64,000 nt of DNA from Parahoeflea alexandrii (GCF_027214025.1 NZ_JAPWHB010000002.1:186001-250000), one strand, 5' to 3'. Shown: positions 25,846 to 34,946, counted from the first letter of the stretch. Made by a program: numbers and translations. The notes: a model not told the origin generated them from the sequence alone.

Positions 25846-26556
25846 TCAGTCTTTCCCCGGTTGCGCCGGCGTCTGTGGCGCGGGCTTGCGCAGCGCCGCA
25901 ATCACCTGCGCCAGGATCGCCACCGCGATCTCTTCCGGGCTCTGCGCCCCGATATCAAGCCCGATCGGCGCCGCGATCCGGCCGATCTCGGTCTCGTCGA
26001 GCCCGGCTTCGGTCAGCCGCTCCACCCGCCGGGCATGGGTCTTGCGCGAGCCCAGTGCGCCCACATAGAACGCGCCGGTCTTCAGCGCCGAGATCAGCGG
26101 CCAGTCGTCGATCTTCGGATCATGGGTCACCGCCACAAGCGCCGTGAATGCGTCGATCGGCTGCTCCTTGAGCGCATCCTCAGGCCAGTCGGCGACAAGG
26201 TCCACGTTCTCGAAACGCTCGGGCGTGGCAAAGGCGGTGCGCGGATCGATCACCCGGACATCGAAGCCGGACATCGCCGCCATCGGCGCCAGCGCCTGCG
26301 AGATATGCACAGCGCCGATGATCACCATCCGTGGCGCCGGCACGTGCACATTGAGAAAGAAGCGCTGCCCATCGGCCTCCACCGCACCGGACTTGGCCGT
26401 CCTGAACGCCTTTTCGATGGCTTCGCCGAGCTCTCCGGCAACGGGATCGCCCTTCATGATCAGCCTGTTGCGGCCGTCGGCAAGGTCGGTAAGCATGATC
26501 GCGGCCTTACGCTCGCGCCGCGCCTCGTTGAGCTTTCTGAGCAGATGCGGATCCAT
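25846..26556 (-). CDS. XdhC-family protein, C-terminal Rossmann part
   Basis: A 236-residue protein equal to the C-terminal half of XdhC/CoxI: VHVPAPRMVIIGAVHISQALAPMAAMSGFDVRVIDPRTAF (in parts, about 95-135) is the nucleotide-binding fold, and VGALGSRKTHARRVERL with GLDIGAQSPEEIAVAILAQVIA are family hallmarks. XdhC proteins hold and sulfurate molybdenum cofactor before its insertion into xanthine dehydrogenase type enzymes. ATG 26556 overlaps the stop of the N-terminal-half gene (ATGA), so the protein is split in two coupled genes here. Both halves probably assemble into one factor. Confidence 0.9.
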   Translation of the reverse strand: MDPHLLRKLNEARRERKAAIMLTDLADGRNRLIMKGDPVAGELGEAIEKAFRTAKSGAVEADGQRFFLNVHVPAPRMVIIGAVHISQALAPMAAMSGFDVRVIDPRTAFATPERFENVDLVADWPEDALKEQPIDAFTALVAVTHDPKIDDWPLISALKTGAFYVGALGSRKTHARRVERLTEAGLDETEIGRIAAPIGLDIGAQSPEEIAVAILAQVIAALRKPAPQTPAQPGKD

Positions 26557-26918
26557 CAGCCGACGCGCTCCAGATAGACCTGGATCCTGCCGCCGCAGGA
26601 GAGCCCCACCCGCCATGCGGTCTCGTCGGCAACCCCGAATTCGAGCATCTTCGGCTCACCGCTGGCAATCACGTCGGCGGCCTCCGAAATCACCGCGCCT
26701 TCCACGCAACCGCCCGAAACCGAGCCCGAGAAATTGCCCTCTGCATCGATCACCAGATGGCTGCCCACCGGCCGCGGCGCCGAGCCCCAGGTCTCGATCA
26801 CCGTCGCCACGGCGACGTCGCGCCCGTCGAGCATCCAACGTTCGGCCACCATCAGCGGATCGAGCTGATCGTCCGTCGCCTGCGCAATTGTCTGAGATGT
26901 CATGCCAGCCTCCGTCAC
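26556..26918 (-). CDS. XdhC/CoxI-family protein, N-terminal part
   Basis: A 120-residue protein equal to the N-terminal XdhC_CoxI domain. The characteristic segments are VATVIETWGSAPRPVGSHLVI, SGSVSGGCVEGAVISEA and GLSCGGRIQVYLE, including the conserved Cys of GGCVE and of SCGG. It belongs to molybdenum hydroxylase maturation with the protein encoded just downstream. Start is ATG 26918 or ATG 26903. About 50 bases separate it from the CoxE-like gene upstream in the same operon direction (that gene ends at 26969). Confidence 0.9.
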   Translation of the reverse strand: MTEAGMTSQTIAQATDDQLDPLMVAERWMLDGRDVAVATVIETWGSAPRPVGSHLVIDAEGNFSGSVSGGCVEGAVISEAADVIASGEPKMLEFGVADETAWRVGLSCGGRIQVYLERVG

Positions 26919-26968
26919 CTGTCATTCAATGGAATATGGCCACCGCCGCCGGGTGAATACAAGGGGGA

Positions 26969-28196
26969 TTACAGGTAACGCCGGGGATCGGCCTTCGCCG
27001 TGTTCTTTTCGCCAAGCGCCGAGACAAGATCCGCCATCGCGTTGATGTTGTGCACCGGCCGGAATTCGTCGACATGGGCGAGCATGGTGCGCACGCCGCG
27101 CGCGCGCGCCTCGAACCCGTCGAACCTGAGCAGCGGATTGAGCCAGATCAGCCGCCTGCAGGACCGGTGCAGCCGATCCATCTCGGCATCGAGCTCATCG
27201 ATGGAATCGCGCTCGAGCCCGTCGGTGATCAGGATCACCACCGCCCCCTGCCCCAGCACCCGGCGCGACCATTGCCGGTTGAACAGTCTCAGCGCCTCGC
27301 CGATGCGGGTGCCGCCGGACCAGTCCTTGACCGCGCCGGTGCACTGGTCCACGGCCTCGTCCGGATCCTTGTTGCGCATCTGCCGTGTGATGTTGGTGAG
27401 CCGCGTGCCGAACAGGAAGGTGTGAACCCCGCGCCGCTTCTCGCTCATGACATGCATGAAATGCAGGAAGATCCGGGTGTACTGGCTCATCGATCCGGAA
27501 ATGTCGGCGATTATCACCAGCGGCGGATGCACCTTCCGGTGCTTGCGGAACCGCGGCAGGATCAAATCGCCGCCCGTGCGCATCGCCGCCCGCATGGTGG
27601 CCCGCGGATCGATCTTGCGCGCTCTGGCCGACGGCTTGTAGCGCCGCGTCTCGACCTGGTCGAACGGCAACGTCAGATTGGCGATCGCCTGTTTGGCTTC
27701 AGTCAGTTCGGCCGCCGTCATCTGGGCAAAATCCTGCTGGCGCAGCACCTCGTTGCCCGACACCGTTTCCCGCGCATCGATGTCGATGACCGGCTTGTCC
27801 TCGGGCGGACGCTGCTTCTCGTGCCCTTCGAACAGCGCCTGGCTGACCCGGGTCTCGCCGGCTTTGAGCTTCTCGCGCTGCTTGTTCTCCATCGCCACCG
27901 GCGAGAACATGGCGATCATCTTCTCGACCAGATCGCGTGTCCGCCAGAACAGCCGGAACGCCTGGTCGAAGACCTCGTGGTCCTCGCGCCGCTTGACGAA
28001 CACCGAATGCAGCACCCAGTAGAATTCCTCGCGGCTGCCGATACCGGCGATCTGAACCGCCTCCACCGCATCGCGCACCGCAGCCGGCCCGACCTTCATT
28101 CCGGCCTTGCGCAGCACCCGGGCGAAATAGACGATATTGTTGACGATGCGGCCGTCGCCGCCCTTGAAGGCAATCGCGTTGCCGGCCTCCGCCATC
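26969..28196 (-). CDS. VWA-domain protein, CoxE-like
   Basis: A 408-residue protein with an N-terminal helical part (FARVLRKAGMKVGPAAVRDAVEAV) and a C-terminal von Willebrand A domain (about 220-400) whose MIDAS motif is DISGSMS (about residue 230), followed by GGTRIGEAL and ITDGLERD. CoxE with the AAA+ protein CoxD acts in maturation of CO dehydrogenase and related molybdenum hydroxylases, probably in sulfuration or insertion of the metal site. ATG 28196 overlaps the MoxR-type gene's stop (TCAT at 28195-28196 region). The middle section (residues 120-200) is charged, with RPPEDKPVIDIDARETVSG. Confidence 0.9.
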
Positions 28197-29118
28197 AGAG
28201 CGCCTGGGCCAGCTCGGCCTTCACTTCGGCCAGCAGTTCCCGGCCTGCGCTGCCCTCGATGCGGGCGATGTCGTCCTGGTACTTGAGCAGCGTGCCGAGC
28301 GTGTCCGACACCGTCTCCGGATCGAGCGCCAGCCGGTCGAGTTCGGTCAGCGCCGTCGCCCAGTCGATGGTTTCGGCAACACCGGGGCTCTTGAACAGGT
28401 CCATCTGCCGGAGCTTCTGCACATAGGCCACCACCTGCCGCGACAACTCGTCGTGACAGCCCGGCACCTTCAGCCGGACGATCTCGAGCTCGACGTCGGC
28501 GGCGGGATAATCCACCCAGTGATACAGGCACCGCCGCTTCAGCGCGTCGTGGATTTCGCGGGTGCGGTTGGTGGTGATGATCACGATCGGCGGCTCCTGC
28601 GCCTTGATCGTACCGAGCTCGGGGATCGTCACCTGGTAATCCGACAGGATCTCCAGCAGGAACGCCTCGAAGGCTTCGTCGGTCCGGTCAAGCTCGTCGA
28701 TCAGGAACACCGGCGCGCGACCACCGGTGCCTTCCAGCGCCTGCAGCACCGGACGCCGGATCAGGTGCTTTTCGGAGAAGATAGTGCGCTCGATCGCCGA
28801 GCGGTCATCTTCGCCGGTGGCTTCCGCCAGCCGGATTTCCAGCATCTGCGCCGGATAGTTCCACTCGTAGACCGCCGAGGAGACATCCAGTCCCTCGTAG
28901 CACTGCAGCCGGATCAGCGGCCGGTCGAGCGCCTTGGCCAGCACCTTGGCAATCTCTGTCTTGCCGACACCAGCCTCGCCTTCGAGAAACAAGGGTCGCT
29001 TCATCCTCAGACTCAGGAACAGAACCGTCGCCAGCGCCCTGTTGGCGACGTAATCCTGGCTCGAAAGCAGCGCCAGCGTTTCGTCAATCGAGTTTGGCAG
29101 CGGATTGGTGATCGACAT
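28195..29118 (-). CDS. MoxR-family AAA+ ATPase (CoxD-like)
   Basis: A 307-residue AAA+ ATPase. Walker A is GEAGVGKT (47-54); Walker B is in PVFLIDELDRTDEAFEAFLLEIL (about 130-150); sensor 1 is in IVIITTNRTREIHDALKRRCLYHW, including the arginine finger region. MoxR ATPases work with VWA partners as chaperones; here the CoxE-like VWA gene follows with an overlapping start/stop. GGAG precedes ATG 29118. The gene begins 45 bases after the flavin-reductase gene. Together they form a CoxD/CoxE pair for a molybdenum hydroxylase whose structural genes are not in the window. Confidence 0.92.
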   Translation of the reverse strand: MSITNPLPNSIDETLALLSSQDYVANRALATVLFLSLRMKRPLFLEGEAGVGKTEIAKVLAKALDRPLIRLQCYEGLDVSSAVYEWNYPAQMLEIRLAEATGEDDRSAIERTIFSEKHLIRRPVLQALEGTGGRAPVFLIDELDRTDEAFEAFLLEILSDYQVTIPELGTIKAQEPPIVIITTNRTREIHDALKRRCLYHWVDYPAADVELEIVRLKVPGCHDELSRQVVAYVQKLRQMDLFKSPGVAETIDWATALTELDRLALDPETVSDTLGTLLKYQDDIARIEGSAGRELLAEVKAELAQAL

Positions 29119-29162
29119 CTTTGCTCCGGATTGAGGCGGTGACTGTTCCATCCGGCTCAAGG

Positions 29163-29657
29163 CTAAACAGAATGGTATCCACGGTCCAGATACAAAAGCG
29201 CCGGTCCTGCGGGTCCGGTTCGTAATCCGGTGACCTCGCCAAACAGCACGGTGTGGGTCGCTACGATCTTCGCATCGATGAGACGGCAGTCGAACACCGC
29301 GGCGGCTCCGACAAGCGTCGGCGCGCCGGTGGTGATCGTGTCCCACTCCGCCTCGGCGAAGCGCTCGTCGACGCTCAGATGATCAAGACCGGAAAACGCC
29401 ACCGCCAGATGCTCGTGGCTGGCCATCAGCGTATTGAGCGCGAAGACACCCGATTCGGTGAAAATCTCGTTGTGCGGATTGGAATGGTTGAGACAGACCA
29501 GCAACGTGCCCGGATTGTCCGAAACCGAACAGGCCGCCGTCACGGTCACGCCGCGCCGCACGCCCTCGTGCATTGTCGTGGCGATCTGCACATGCCCGGC
29601 ATAGCGCGCCATGGCGTCGCGGTAGTCCCTGGAATCAATCGTCTGCCGTTTCAACAC
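29163..29657 (-). CDS. Flavin reductase-like domain protein
   Basis: A 164-residue protein of the flavin-reductase family (HpaC/RutF type): GVRRGVTVTAACSVSDNPGTLLVCLNHSN (in two parts), IFTESGVFALNTL and LVGAAAVFDCRLIDAKIVATHTVLFGEV. Members reduce FMN or FAD with NAD(P)H, or bind flavin without reductase activity. GTG 29657 is chosen because GAGG lies 8-10 bases upstream; an ATG at 29708 would add 17 residues. It is the first gene of the operon for molybdenum-hydroxylase maturation; its role there is unknown, but the co-location is seen in rhizobia. Confidence 0.85.
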   Translation of the reverse strand: MLKRQTIDSRDYRDAMARYAGHVQIATTMHEGVRRGVTVTAACSVSDNPGTLLVCLNHSNPHNEIFTESGVFALNTLMASHEHLAVAFSGLDHLSVDERFAEAEWDTITTGAPTLVGAAAVFDCRLIDAKIVATHTVLFGEVTGLRTGPAGPALLYLDRGYHSV

Positions 29658-29834
29658 GCCTGCGCCTCGGTTTGGGTTTGCCCCGGTAAAGATGAACTTG
29701 CCGACCATACATAAAGTGCGAGCGCGAATTTGAAACCCGCCGCGCGCGACTTTTTCTCCCCCAGCGCCGCCAGGCGAGCCGCAAGCGACGGATTTCGCTT
29801 TGATTAGCCCGCGTCGCCGGGCTAAATACCGCGC

Positions 29835-30959
29835 ATGACCGTTCGCTCAGCACTTTCCGTCCTGCCGCTCGTCCTCGGCCTTTGTCTCGCCGCTGCGCCG
29901 GCGCGGGCGGAATCGCTGCATGTCGGGCTGGTGATCCCGCAGGAAGGCCAGTTCAAGCCGCTCGGCAATCACGTCCGTCAGGCCTTCGAGGTCTGGGAGA
30001 CCGCCAATCCGAACGTCTTCGAGGACATCGTCGAGGGTGACGACAGCTGCTCCGAACAAGCCGGCACCGATGCCGCGGCGGCGATGATCGAGGCCGGCGT
30101 CAATGTTGTCGTCGGTTTCCTGTGCACCGAAAGCCTGGCCGCGGCCCTGCCGCTGCTGTCGGCGGAAAACATCCCTGTCATCACACTCACCGTGCGCGCC
30201 GACATCATCGGCGAGGAAGCCGCACGGCTCGGATGGACATTCTTCCGCCTCGCCCCGCGCGCCGGCTCCGAAGCGGAAATCGCCTCCGACGCGATCCTGC
30301 GGCTCTGGGCCGACAAGTCGTTTGCGCTGATCGAGGACGGCGCCATCTCCGGACGTGAACTGGTCGAAGCCATCCGGGTCAATCTCGAAAGCCGCGGCCT
30401 GAAGCCGAACTTCGTCGACAACTACCGCCCCGGCCAGGCCACCCAGCCGAGCCTGGTGCGCAGGCTCAAGGCCGCCGGCGTGTCCCGCGTCTTTGTCGGC
30501 GGTGAGCGCTCCGACATGGCGGTCATCGCCGCGGAGGCCGCGCGCCAGGGCGTTGCGCTCAAATTTATGGGCGGCGACCAGCTCAATGCACCGCAGGGCG
30601 AGATCCCGCTGCCCGACGGCACCATCGCCGTGCTTGCCGCCGGCGCCACGCCGGGCCCGGAAGCCGAGGCCGCCCGCAGCGCCTTCGAAGGCCACGGCCT
30701 GATCGCCGAGGGTCTGCGGATCCCGGCCTATGCGGCAGCGGAAATTCTCGGCGCCGTCGCCACAAGGATGGATTACAGCGAAACCGGTCTAGAACAGGCC
30801 CTGCGCGCGACCACCTTTTCCACCGCGCTCGGCCCGGTGACATTCGACGAGAATGGCGAACGCCGCGAGCCGGGCTTTGTGCTGGCGGTGCTGAAGGACG
30901 GTGAATTCACCCGGCTCAGCATCGAGGAATCGGCGCGCATCGCCGGAGAAAGCCAATGA
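29835..30959 (+). CDS. Periplasmic ABC-type substrate-binding protein (LivJ-like)
   Basis: A 374-residue exported binding protein. Signal peptide 1-25 (ending ARA before ESLHV). The mature protein has the type I periplasmic-binding fold: LHVGLVIPQEGQFKPLG, VVVGFLCTESLAAALPLLSAENIPVI and AGVSRVFVGGERSDMAVIA. Such proteins carry amino acids, urea or similar solutes; no permease or ATPase gene is next to it, so either another transporter is shared or the protein is a stand-alone sensor partner. Two Cys in DDSCSEQ and FLCTES probably form a disulfide. A P1-type peptidase gene overlaps its stop (ATGA), which suggests peptide or amide metabolism. Confidence 0.87.
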   Translation: MTVRSALSVLPLVLGLCLAAAPARAESLHVGLVIPQEGQFKPLGNHVRQAFEVWETANPNVFEDIVEGDDSCSEQAGTDAAAAMIEAGVNVVVGFLCTESLAAALPLLSAENIPVITLTVRADIIGEEAARLGWTFFRLAPRAGSEAEIASDAILRLWADKSFALIEDGAISGRELVEAIRVNLESRGLKPNFVDNYRPGQATQPSLVRRLKAAGVSRVFVGGERSDMAVIAAEAARQGVALKFMGGDQLNAPQGEIPLPDGTIAVLAAGATPGPEAEAARSAFEGHGLIAEGLRIPAYAAAEILGAVATRMDYSETGLEQALRATTFSTALGPVTFDENGERREPGFVLAVLKDGEFTRLSIEESARIAGESQ

Positions 30960-31978
30960 CGGAGACTGCAATGAAGACCGGACCGCGCAATCTGATCACC
31001 GACGTTGCCGGGCTTCTGGTCGGCAACGCCAGCGATCGCACACTCAACTCCGGCGTCACCGCGATTGTCTGCGATCCGCCGGCCACCGCCGCCGTCCAGG
31101 TGCTCGGCGGCGCGCCGGGTACAAGGGAGACCGATCTTCTCGAACCGCACAACACGGTCGAGACCGTCAACGGGATCATCCTGTCCGGCGGCTCGGCATT
31201 CGGTCTTGATGCCGCCAGCGGCGCGCAGGCCTGCCTGCGCGAACAGGGCAAGGGCTTCGAGGTCGGCCCGCACCGCATTCCGCTGGTTCCCGCGGCGATC
31301 CTGTTCGACCTGATCAATGGCGGCGACAAGGACTGGGGCACCTACCCGCCCTACCGCGAACTGGGCTACCAGGCCACCGCCGCAGCATCCGAGCATTTCG
31401 ACATCGGAACCGCAGGCGCCGGCACCGGCGCGCTGACCGCCACCTTCAAGGGCGGGCTCGGCTCGGCTTCCAGCATTGTCGGCGGCCATTTCACCATCGG
31501 CGCGCTGGTCGGCGCCAACCCGATGGGCTCGGCGACCATCGGCGCCACGCGCCATTTCTGGGCGGCGCCGTTCGAGATTGGCGACGAATTCGGCGGCCTA
31601 GGCATGCCTTCCCCCCTGCCCGCCGACACGAGCGATCTGAAGATCAAGTTCCGCGACATGAACCGTGGCGTTTCCAACACCACCATCGCCGTCATCGCAA
31701 CCGACGCCGTCCTCTCCAAGGCCGAGGCCAAGCGCCTGGCGATTGCGGCGCATGCGGGTTTCGCCCGCGCCATCTGGCCGAGCCACACCCCGTTTGACGG
31801 CGACCTGGTGTTTGCCCTCGCCACCGGCGCGTCCGGCCGCAAGCCGAACCAGGACGACTTCCTCGATCTTTGCGCGGCCGCCGCCTCGACCATGAGCCGC
31901 GCCATCGCCCGCGGCATCTACCACGCCACGCCCGATGACCGCGACCTGATGCCGGCCTGGAGCACGACTCGCGCCTGA
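30956..31978 (+). CDS. P1 family (DmpA-like, S58) aminopeptidase or amidase
   Basis: A 340-residue N-terminal-nucleophile hydrolase of the DmpA/P1 family. Segments are NLITDVAGLLVGNASD, VNGIILSGGSAFGLDAASG, GTYPPYRELGYQA and NRGVSNTTIAVIATDAVLSKAEAKRLA (in parts). Self-cleavage before a Ser/Thr in the NTT(I) stretch (about residue 240) would yield two subunits and expose the nucleophile. Substrates of the family include D- or L-amino acid amides, beta-peptides and cyclic amides. Two starts are possible: ATG 30956, overlapping the previous stop, and ATG 30971 after GGAG. It forms an operon with the upstream binding protein. Confidence 0.88.
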   Translation: MTETAMKTGPRNLITDVAGLLVGNASDRTLNSGVTAIVCDPPATAAVQVLGGAPGTRETDLLEPHNTVETVNGIILSGGSAFGLDAASGAQACLREQGKGFEVGPHRIPLVPAAILFDLINGGDKDWGTYPPYRELGYQATAAASEHFDIGTAGAGTGALTATFKGGLGSASSIVGGHFTIGALVGANPMGSATIGATRHFWAAPFEIGDEFGGLGMPSPLPADTSDLKIKFRDMNRGVSNTTIAVIATDAVLSKAEAKRLAIAAHAGFARAIWPSHTPFDGDLVFALATGASGRKPNQDDFLDLCAAAASTMSRAIARGIYHATPDDRDLMPAWSTTRA

Positions 31979-32114
31979 CCGAGCCGAGGTTGCCCGCAAG
32001 CGCCTGCGGTGATAGGCCGTGCTGCCACCCAGTCCAGAGAAACCCGATGTCGTCTGTGCATAGCAAACCGCCCGTTCTGAATGCCGGACCGCTGTTGCGA
32101 AACGCCGCTTGTCC

Positions 32115-32708
32115 ATGAAAACCCCGGTCAAACGGCACAGGGGACCGGCGCCCAGACCGGCCAACGACAATTCCAACCTGCGCGACCGGCTTCAGGCCGC
32201 GAAGCTTGGCTGGCGCGATGTTGTCCTTGGCTCGATCGGCTGGGGTGCGGCGATGGCGATTTCGGCGCAGGCCTGGCTCTGGCTGTCCGTTGCTGCGCTT
32301 ACCAGCCATTACTGGAGCCTCACCGCGCTGGCATTTGGCGGAGCCGCCCTTGCCTGGCCGCCGAGCCTCGCCGCATTCCGCTTCATTGCCTTCCGGCGCG
32401 GCCGCGAAGCGGCCTTCGCCACCGCCTTCCTCTGCCTCACGGTCTTCACCATAGGCGTCACCTCGGTGATCTTCGCCATCATCTACCGCAATTTCTATGC
32501 GCAGTGGCACGGCGATCCGCTGACCAAACTGTGGCTCGTGCAGCTGGTGTTCACCACCGCCTCGGCGCTCTACCAGTTCGCGGTGCAGGGATTGCGGCTC
32601 TACCTGCCGCTGGGCGTGATGTTTCTTTTCGGCGCATCCTGGCTGCTTGCCAGCGGGCACTCGCATGCAAAGCCGCGGAAAACAGGGACTAGAGCCGATC
32701 ATCTTTAG
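32115..32708 (+). CDS. Small integral membrane protein of unknown family; 3' end altered by inserted element
   Basis: A 197-residue membrane protein not recognised. The N-terminus is basic (RHRGPAPRPANDN, a pattern common at the start of rhizobial proteins). It has about four membrane segments (about 39-60, 65-90, 104-125, and 160-182). No catalytic motif is seen. The last residues (RADHL and the TAG stop at 32706-32708) are encoded by the left inverted repeat of a MITE-like element that starts at 32690, so the natural C-terminus has been replaced or truncated. ATG 32115 is used, two codons after a possible TTG 32109. Confidence 0.7.
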   Translation: MKTPVKRHRGPAPRPANDNSNLRDRLQAAKLGWRDVVLGSIGWGAAMAISAQAWLWLSVAALTSHYWSLTALAFGGAALAWPPSLAAFRFIAFRRGREAAFATAFLCLTVFTIGVTSVIFAIIYRNFYAQWHGDPLTKLWLVQLVFTTASALYQFAVQGLRLYLPLGVMFLFGASWLLASGHSHAKPRKTGTRADHL

Positions 32709-33000
32709 ATGGAATCGTTTGAACGCCGGAATTTCGTGATCTGGCTAGAAGCGGGAGGCGACGCGGCGCGAGCGCCGTTAGCCTTGCGCGACGCAGTCCA
32801 GAGCGCGAAGGGCCAAGTTCAGGCGATTATAATGGTTTGATTCTGGTCTAGCTGCCCGTTTCGCGAGGCTTGGACGTCTTTTCCGCGCCAGCGTCGTCAA
32901 AATCCTCGCACGATGCGCTGCATCGCGCTTGCGGCTTTTCCTCGCCGACACGAAAAATCCTGTCCATCAAATCGCTTCCAGCTAAAGATGATCGGCTCTA
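32690..33000. mobile_element. MITE-like palindromic element with 19-bp perfect terminal inverted repeats
   Basis: The 311-bp block begins TAGAGCCGATCATCTTTAG (32690-32708) and ends with its exact reverse complement (32982-33000). Similarity continues inward imperfectly for about 14 more bases (ATGGAATCGTTTGA against CTGGAAGCGATTTGA). TA at both outer ends fits a TA target duplication, as for IS630/Tc1-type elements. There is no transposase gene inside; the interior has no ORF with coding character. It is a non-autonomous element or an intergenic repeat of rhizobia. It lies between the membrane protein gene and purB, and ends 86 bases before purB's ATG, so it may have replaced the purB promoter region. 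Confidence 0.75.
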
Positions 33001-33086
33001 ACGTCTAGTTTCAGCCGATCTGAAGTTTGATTTCGCTCGGAAATGGTCTAGACCCGCCGCAACACCAACTTGCCACGGATCTCGCC

Positions 33087-34415
33087 ATGATACCTCGCTA
33101 CTCCCGTCCGGAAATGGTCGCCGTCTGGTCGCCGGAATCCAAGTTCCGCATCTGGTTCGAGATCGAGGCCCATGCCTGCGATGCGCTGGCAGAGCTCGGG
33201 GTCATCCCGAAAGAGGCCGCCAGGACCATCTGGGACAAGGGCGGCGCCGCCACCTTCGACATCGACCGCATCGACGAGATCGAGCGCGAGACCAAGCACG
33301 ATGTCATCGCCTTCCTCACCCATCTGGCCGAGATCGTCGGTCCCGACGCCCGCTTCGTTCACCAGGGCATGACCTCGTCGGACGTTCTCGACACCTGCTT
33401 CAACGTGCAATTGGTCAAGGCGACCGACCTGCTGCTCGCCGACATGGACGCGCTTCTGGCCGCCATCAAGCGCCGCGCCTATGAGCACAAGGACACCGTC
33501 TGCATCGGCCGCTCGCACGGCATCCACGCCGAGCCGGTGACCTTCGGCCTGAAGATGGCCGAGGCTTATGCCGAGTTCGACCGCTGCCGCACCCGGCTGG
33601 TCAACGCCCGCGCCGAGATCGCCACCTGCGCCATCTCCGGCGCCGTCGGCACCTTCGCCAACATCGATCCGCGCGTCGAGGAGCATGTCGCCAAGGCCAT
33701 GGGCCTGACCGCAGAGCCGGTCTCCACCCAGGTGATCCCGCGCGACCGCCATGCAATGTATTTCGCCACGCTCGGCGTCATCGCTTCGTCGATCGAGCGC
33801 GTCGCCACCGAAATCCGCCATCTGCAGCGCACCGAGGTGCTGGAAGCCGAGGAATACTTCTCGCCCGGCCAGAAGGGCTCGTCGGCGATGCCGCACAAGC
33901 GCAATCCTGTGCTGACCGAGAACCTGACCGGCCTGTCGCGGCTGGTGCGCATGGCTGTCACCCCGGCGATGGAAAACGTGGCACTTTGGCACGAGCGGGA
34001 CATCTCCCACTCCTCGGTCGAGCGCATGATCGGCCCGGACACTACCGTCACCCTCGATTTCGCGCTGGCCCGGCTGACCAATGTCATCGACAAGCTGATG
34101 GTCTATCCGGAACGCATGGCCGGCAACATGGACCGTCTGGGCGGCCTGGTGCATTCGCAGCGCATTCTGCTGGCGCTGACCCAGGCAGGTTCGTCGCGCG
34201 AGGACGCCTACCGCCTGGTCCAGCGCAACGCCATGAAGGTCTGGAACAGCTACCAGACATCGGGCGATTCCGAGGTCGACTTCCTCACCGAGCTGCTGAA
34301 TGACGAGGATGTCCGCAAATATCTCTCGGAGACCGAAATCCGCGACCGTTTCGATCTCGGCTATCACACCAAGCATGTCGACACGATCTTCGCGCGGGTG
34401 TTCAAGGACAGCTGA
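33087..34415 (+). CDS. purB: Adenylosuccinate lyase
   Basis: A 442-residue lyase of the fumarase/ASL superfamily, used in purine synthesis to release fumarate from SAICAR and adenylosuccinate. Signature region GSSAMPHKRNPVLTENL (about 268-284) is intact; HQGMTSSDVLDT, GRSHGIHAEPVTFG with the general-acid His, and HERDISHSSVERM are present. It starts MIPRYSRPEM at ATG 33087; an earlier in-frame start lies within the divergent element-derived sequence and was rejected. The gene lies upstream of the purC-purS-purQ-purL series, with other genes between. A palindrome follows the stop. Confidence 0.97.
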   Translation: MIPRYSRPEMVAVWSPESKFRIWFEIEAHACDALAELGVIPKEAARTIWDKGGAATFDIDRIDEIERETKHDVIAFLTHLAEIVGPDARFVHQGMTSSDVLDTCFNVQLVKATDLLLADMDALLAAIKRRAYEHKDTVCIGRSHGIHAEPVTFGLKMAEAYAEFDRCRTRLVNARAEIATCAISGAVGTFANIDPRVEEHVAKAMGLTAEPVSTQVIPRDRHAMYFATLGVIASSIERVATEIRHLQRTEVLEAEEYFSPGQKGSSAMPHKRNPVLTENLTGLSRLVRMAVTPAMENVALWHERDISHSSVERMIGPDTTVTLDFALARLTNVIDKLMVYPERMAGNMDRLGGLVHSQRILLALTQAGSSREDAYRLVQRNAMKVWNSYQTSGDSEVDFLTELLNDEDVRKYLSETEIRDRFDLGYHTKHVDTIFARVFKDS

Positions 34416-34447
34416 CCTCTCGCCCGAGGCGGTTCACCTGAGACATA

Positions 34448-34484
34448 AATGACACGCAGTCATGCGAAGTGATTGCGTGTCATT
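34448..34484. repeat. Inverted repeat downstream of purB
   Basis: AATGACACGCA and TGCGTGTCATT, an 11-bp perfect inverted repeat with a 15-nt centre. It could be the purB terminator (no T-run) or an operator; a TATACT sequence overlaps its right end at 34484-34489, 72 bases before the next gene. Confidence 0.5.
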
Positions 34485-34560
34485 ATACTGCCCTGCTGTT
34501 GCCCCCGTGTTGCCGCGGTTGCCGACCATTCTGGGATCATCCGACACATTGGAGGATCCC

Positions 34561-34794
34561 ATGCAGGACCACCCACCCCTTGCCGGCAACGGCCACCACA
34601 ACCACCATGACCGCAATTCCGCGCACCGTCAGCCCGGTGACAGCGGCATCAGCCTCTGGATCGCGGCCGCGACCGTGATCATCTCGCTTGGCGTCCTTCT
34701 GGTCTTCAGCCAGGGGCACCTGAAAAATGGTGGTGGGCCGTTCGTCATCACCCCGTCGACCGAGATCAGCGCCTACCCGGCAAGCGGCCTGTAG
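34561..34794 (+). CDS. Small His-rich single-pass membrane protein
   Basis: A 77-residue protein of unknown function. The first 28 residues are polar and rich in His and Asn (GNGHHNHHDRNSAHRQP), followed by one membrane helix (ISLWIAAATVIISLGVLLVF, about 31-50) and a short outer tail. The His cluster might bind metal. TTGGAGGATCCC gives a strong ribosome site before ATG 34561. It stands alone between purB and a YdeN-like hydrolase gene. Confidence 0.7.
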   Translation: MQDHPPLAGNGHHNHHDRNSAHRQPGDSGISLWIAAATVIISLGVLLVFSQGHLKNGGGPFVITPSTEISAYPASGL

Positions 34795-34946
34795 CGGCCT
34801 CATGGCCAGCCAAGGCCGTGAAGTGCCCGGCCTGGAGCCTGGGCCGCACGCCGAGTGTGGCACGAAAGCCATCTTGAACCGCCCGCGGGCCTTCTGGTCC
34901 CGCTCCACCGGTTGACATTTGATCCGGCCTCGCCCAACTCGGCAGC

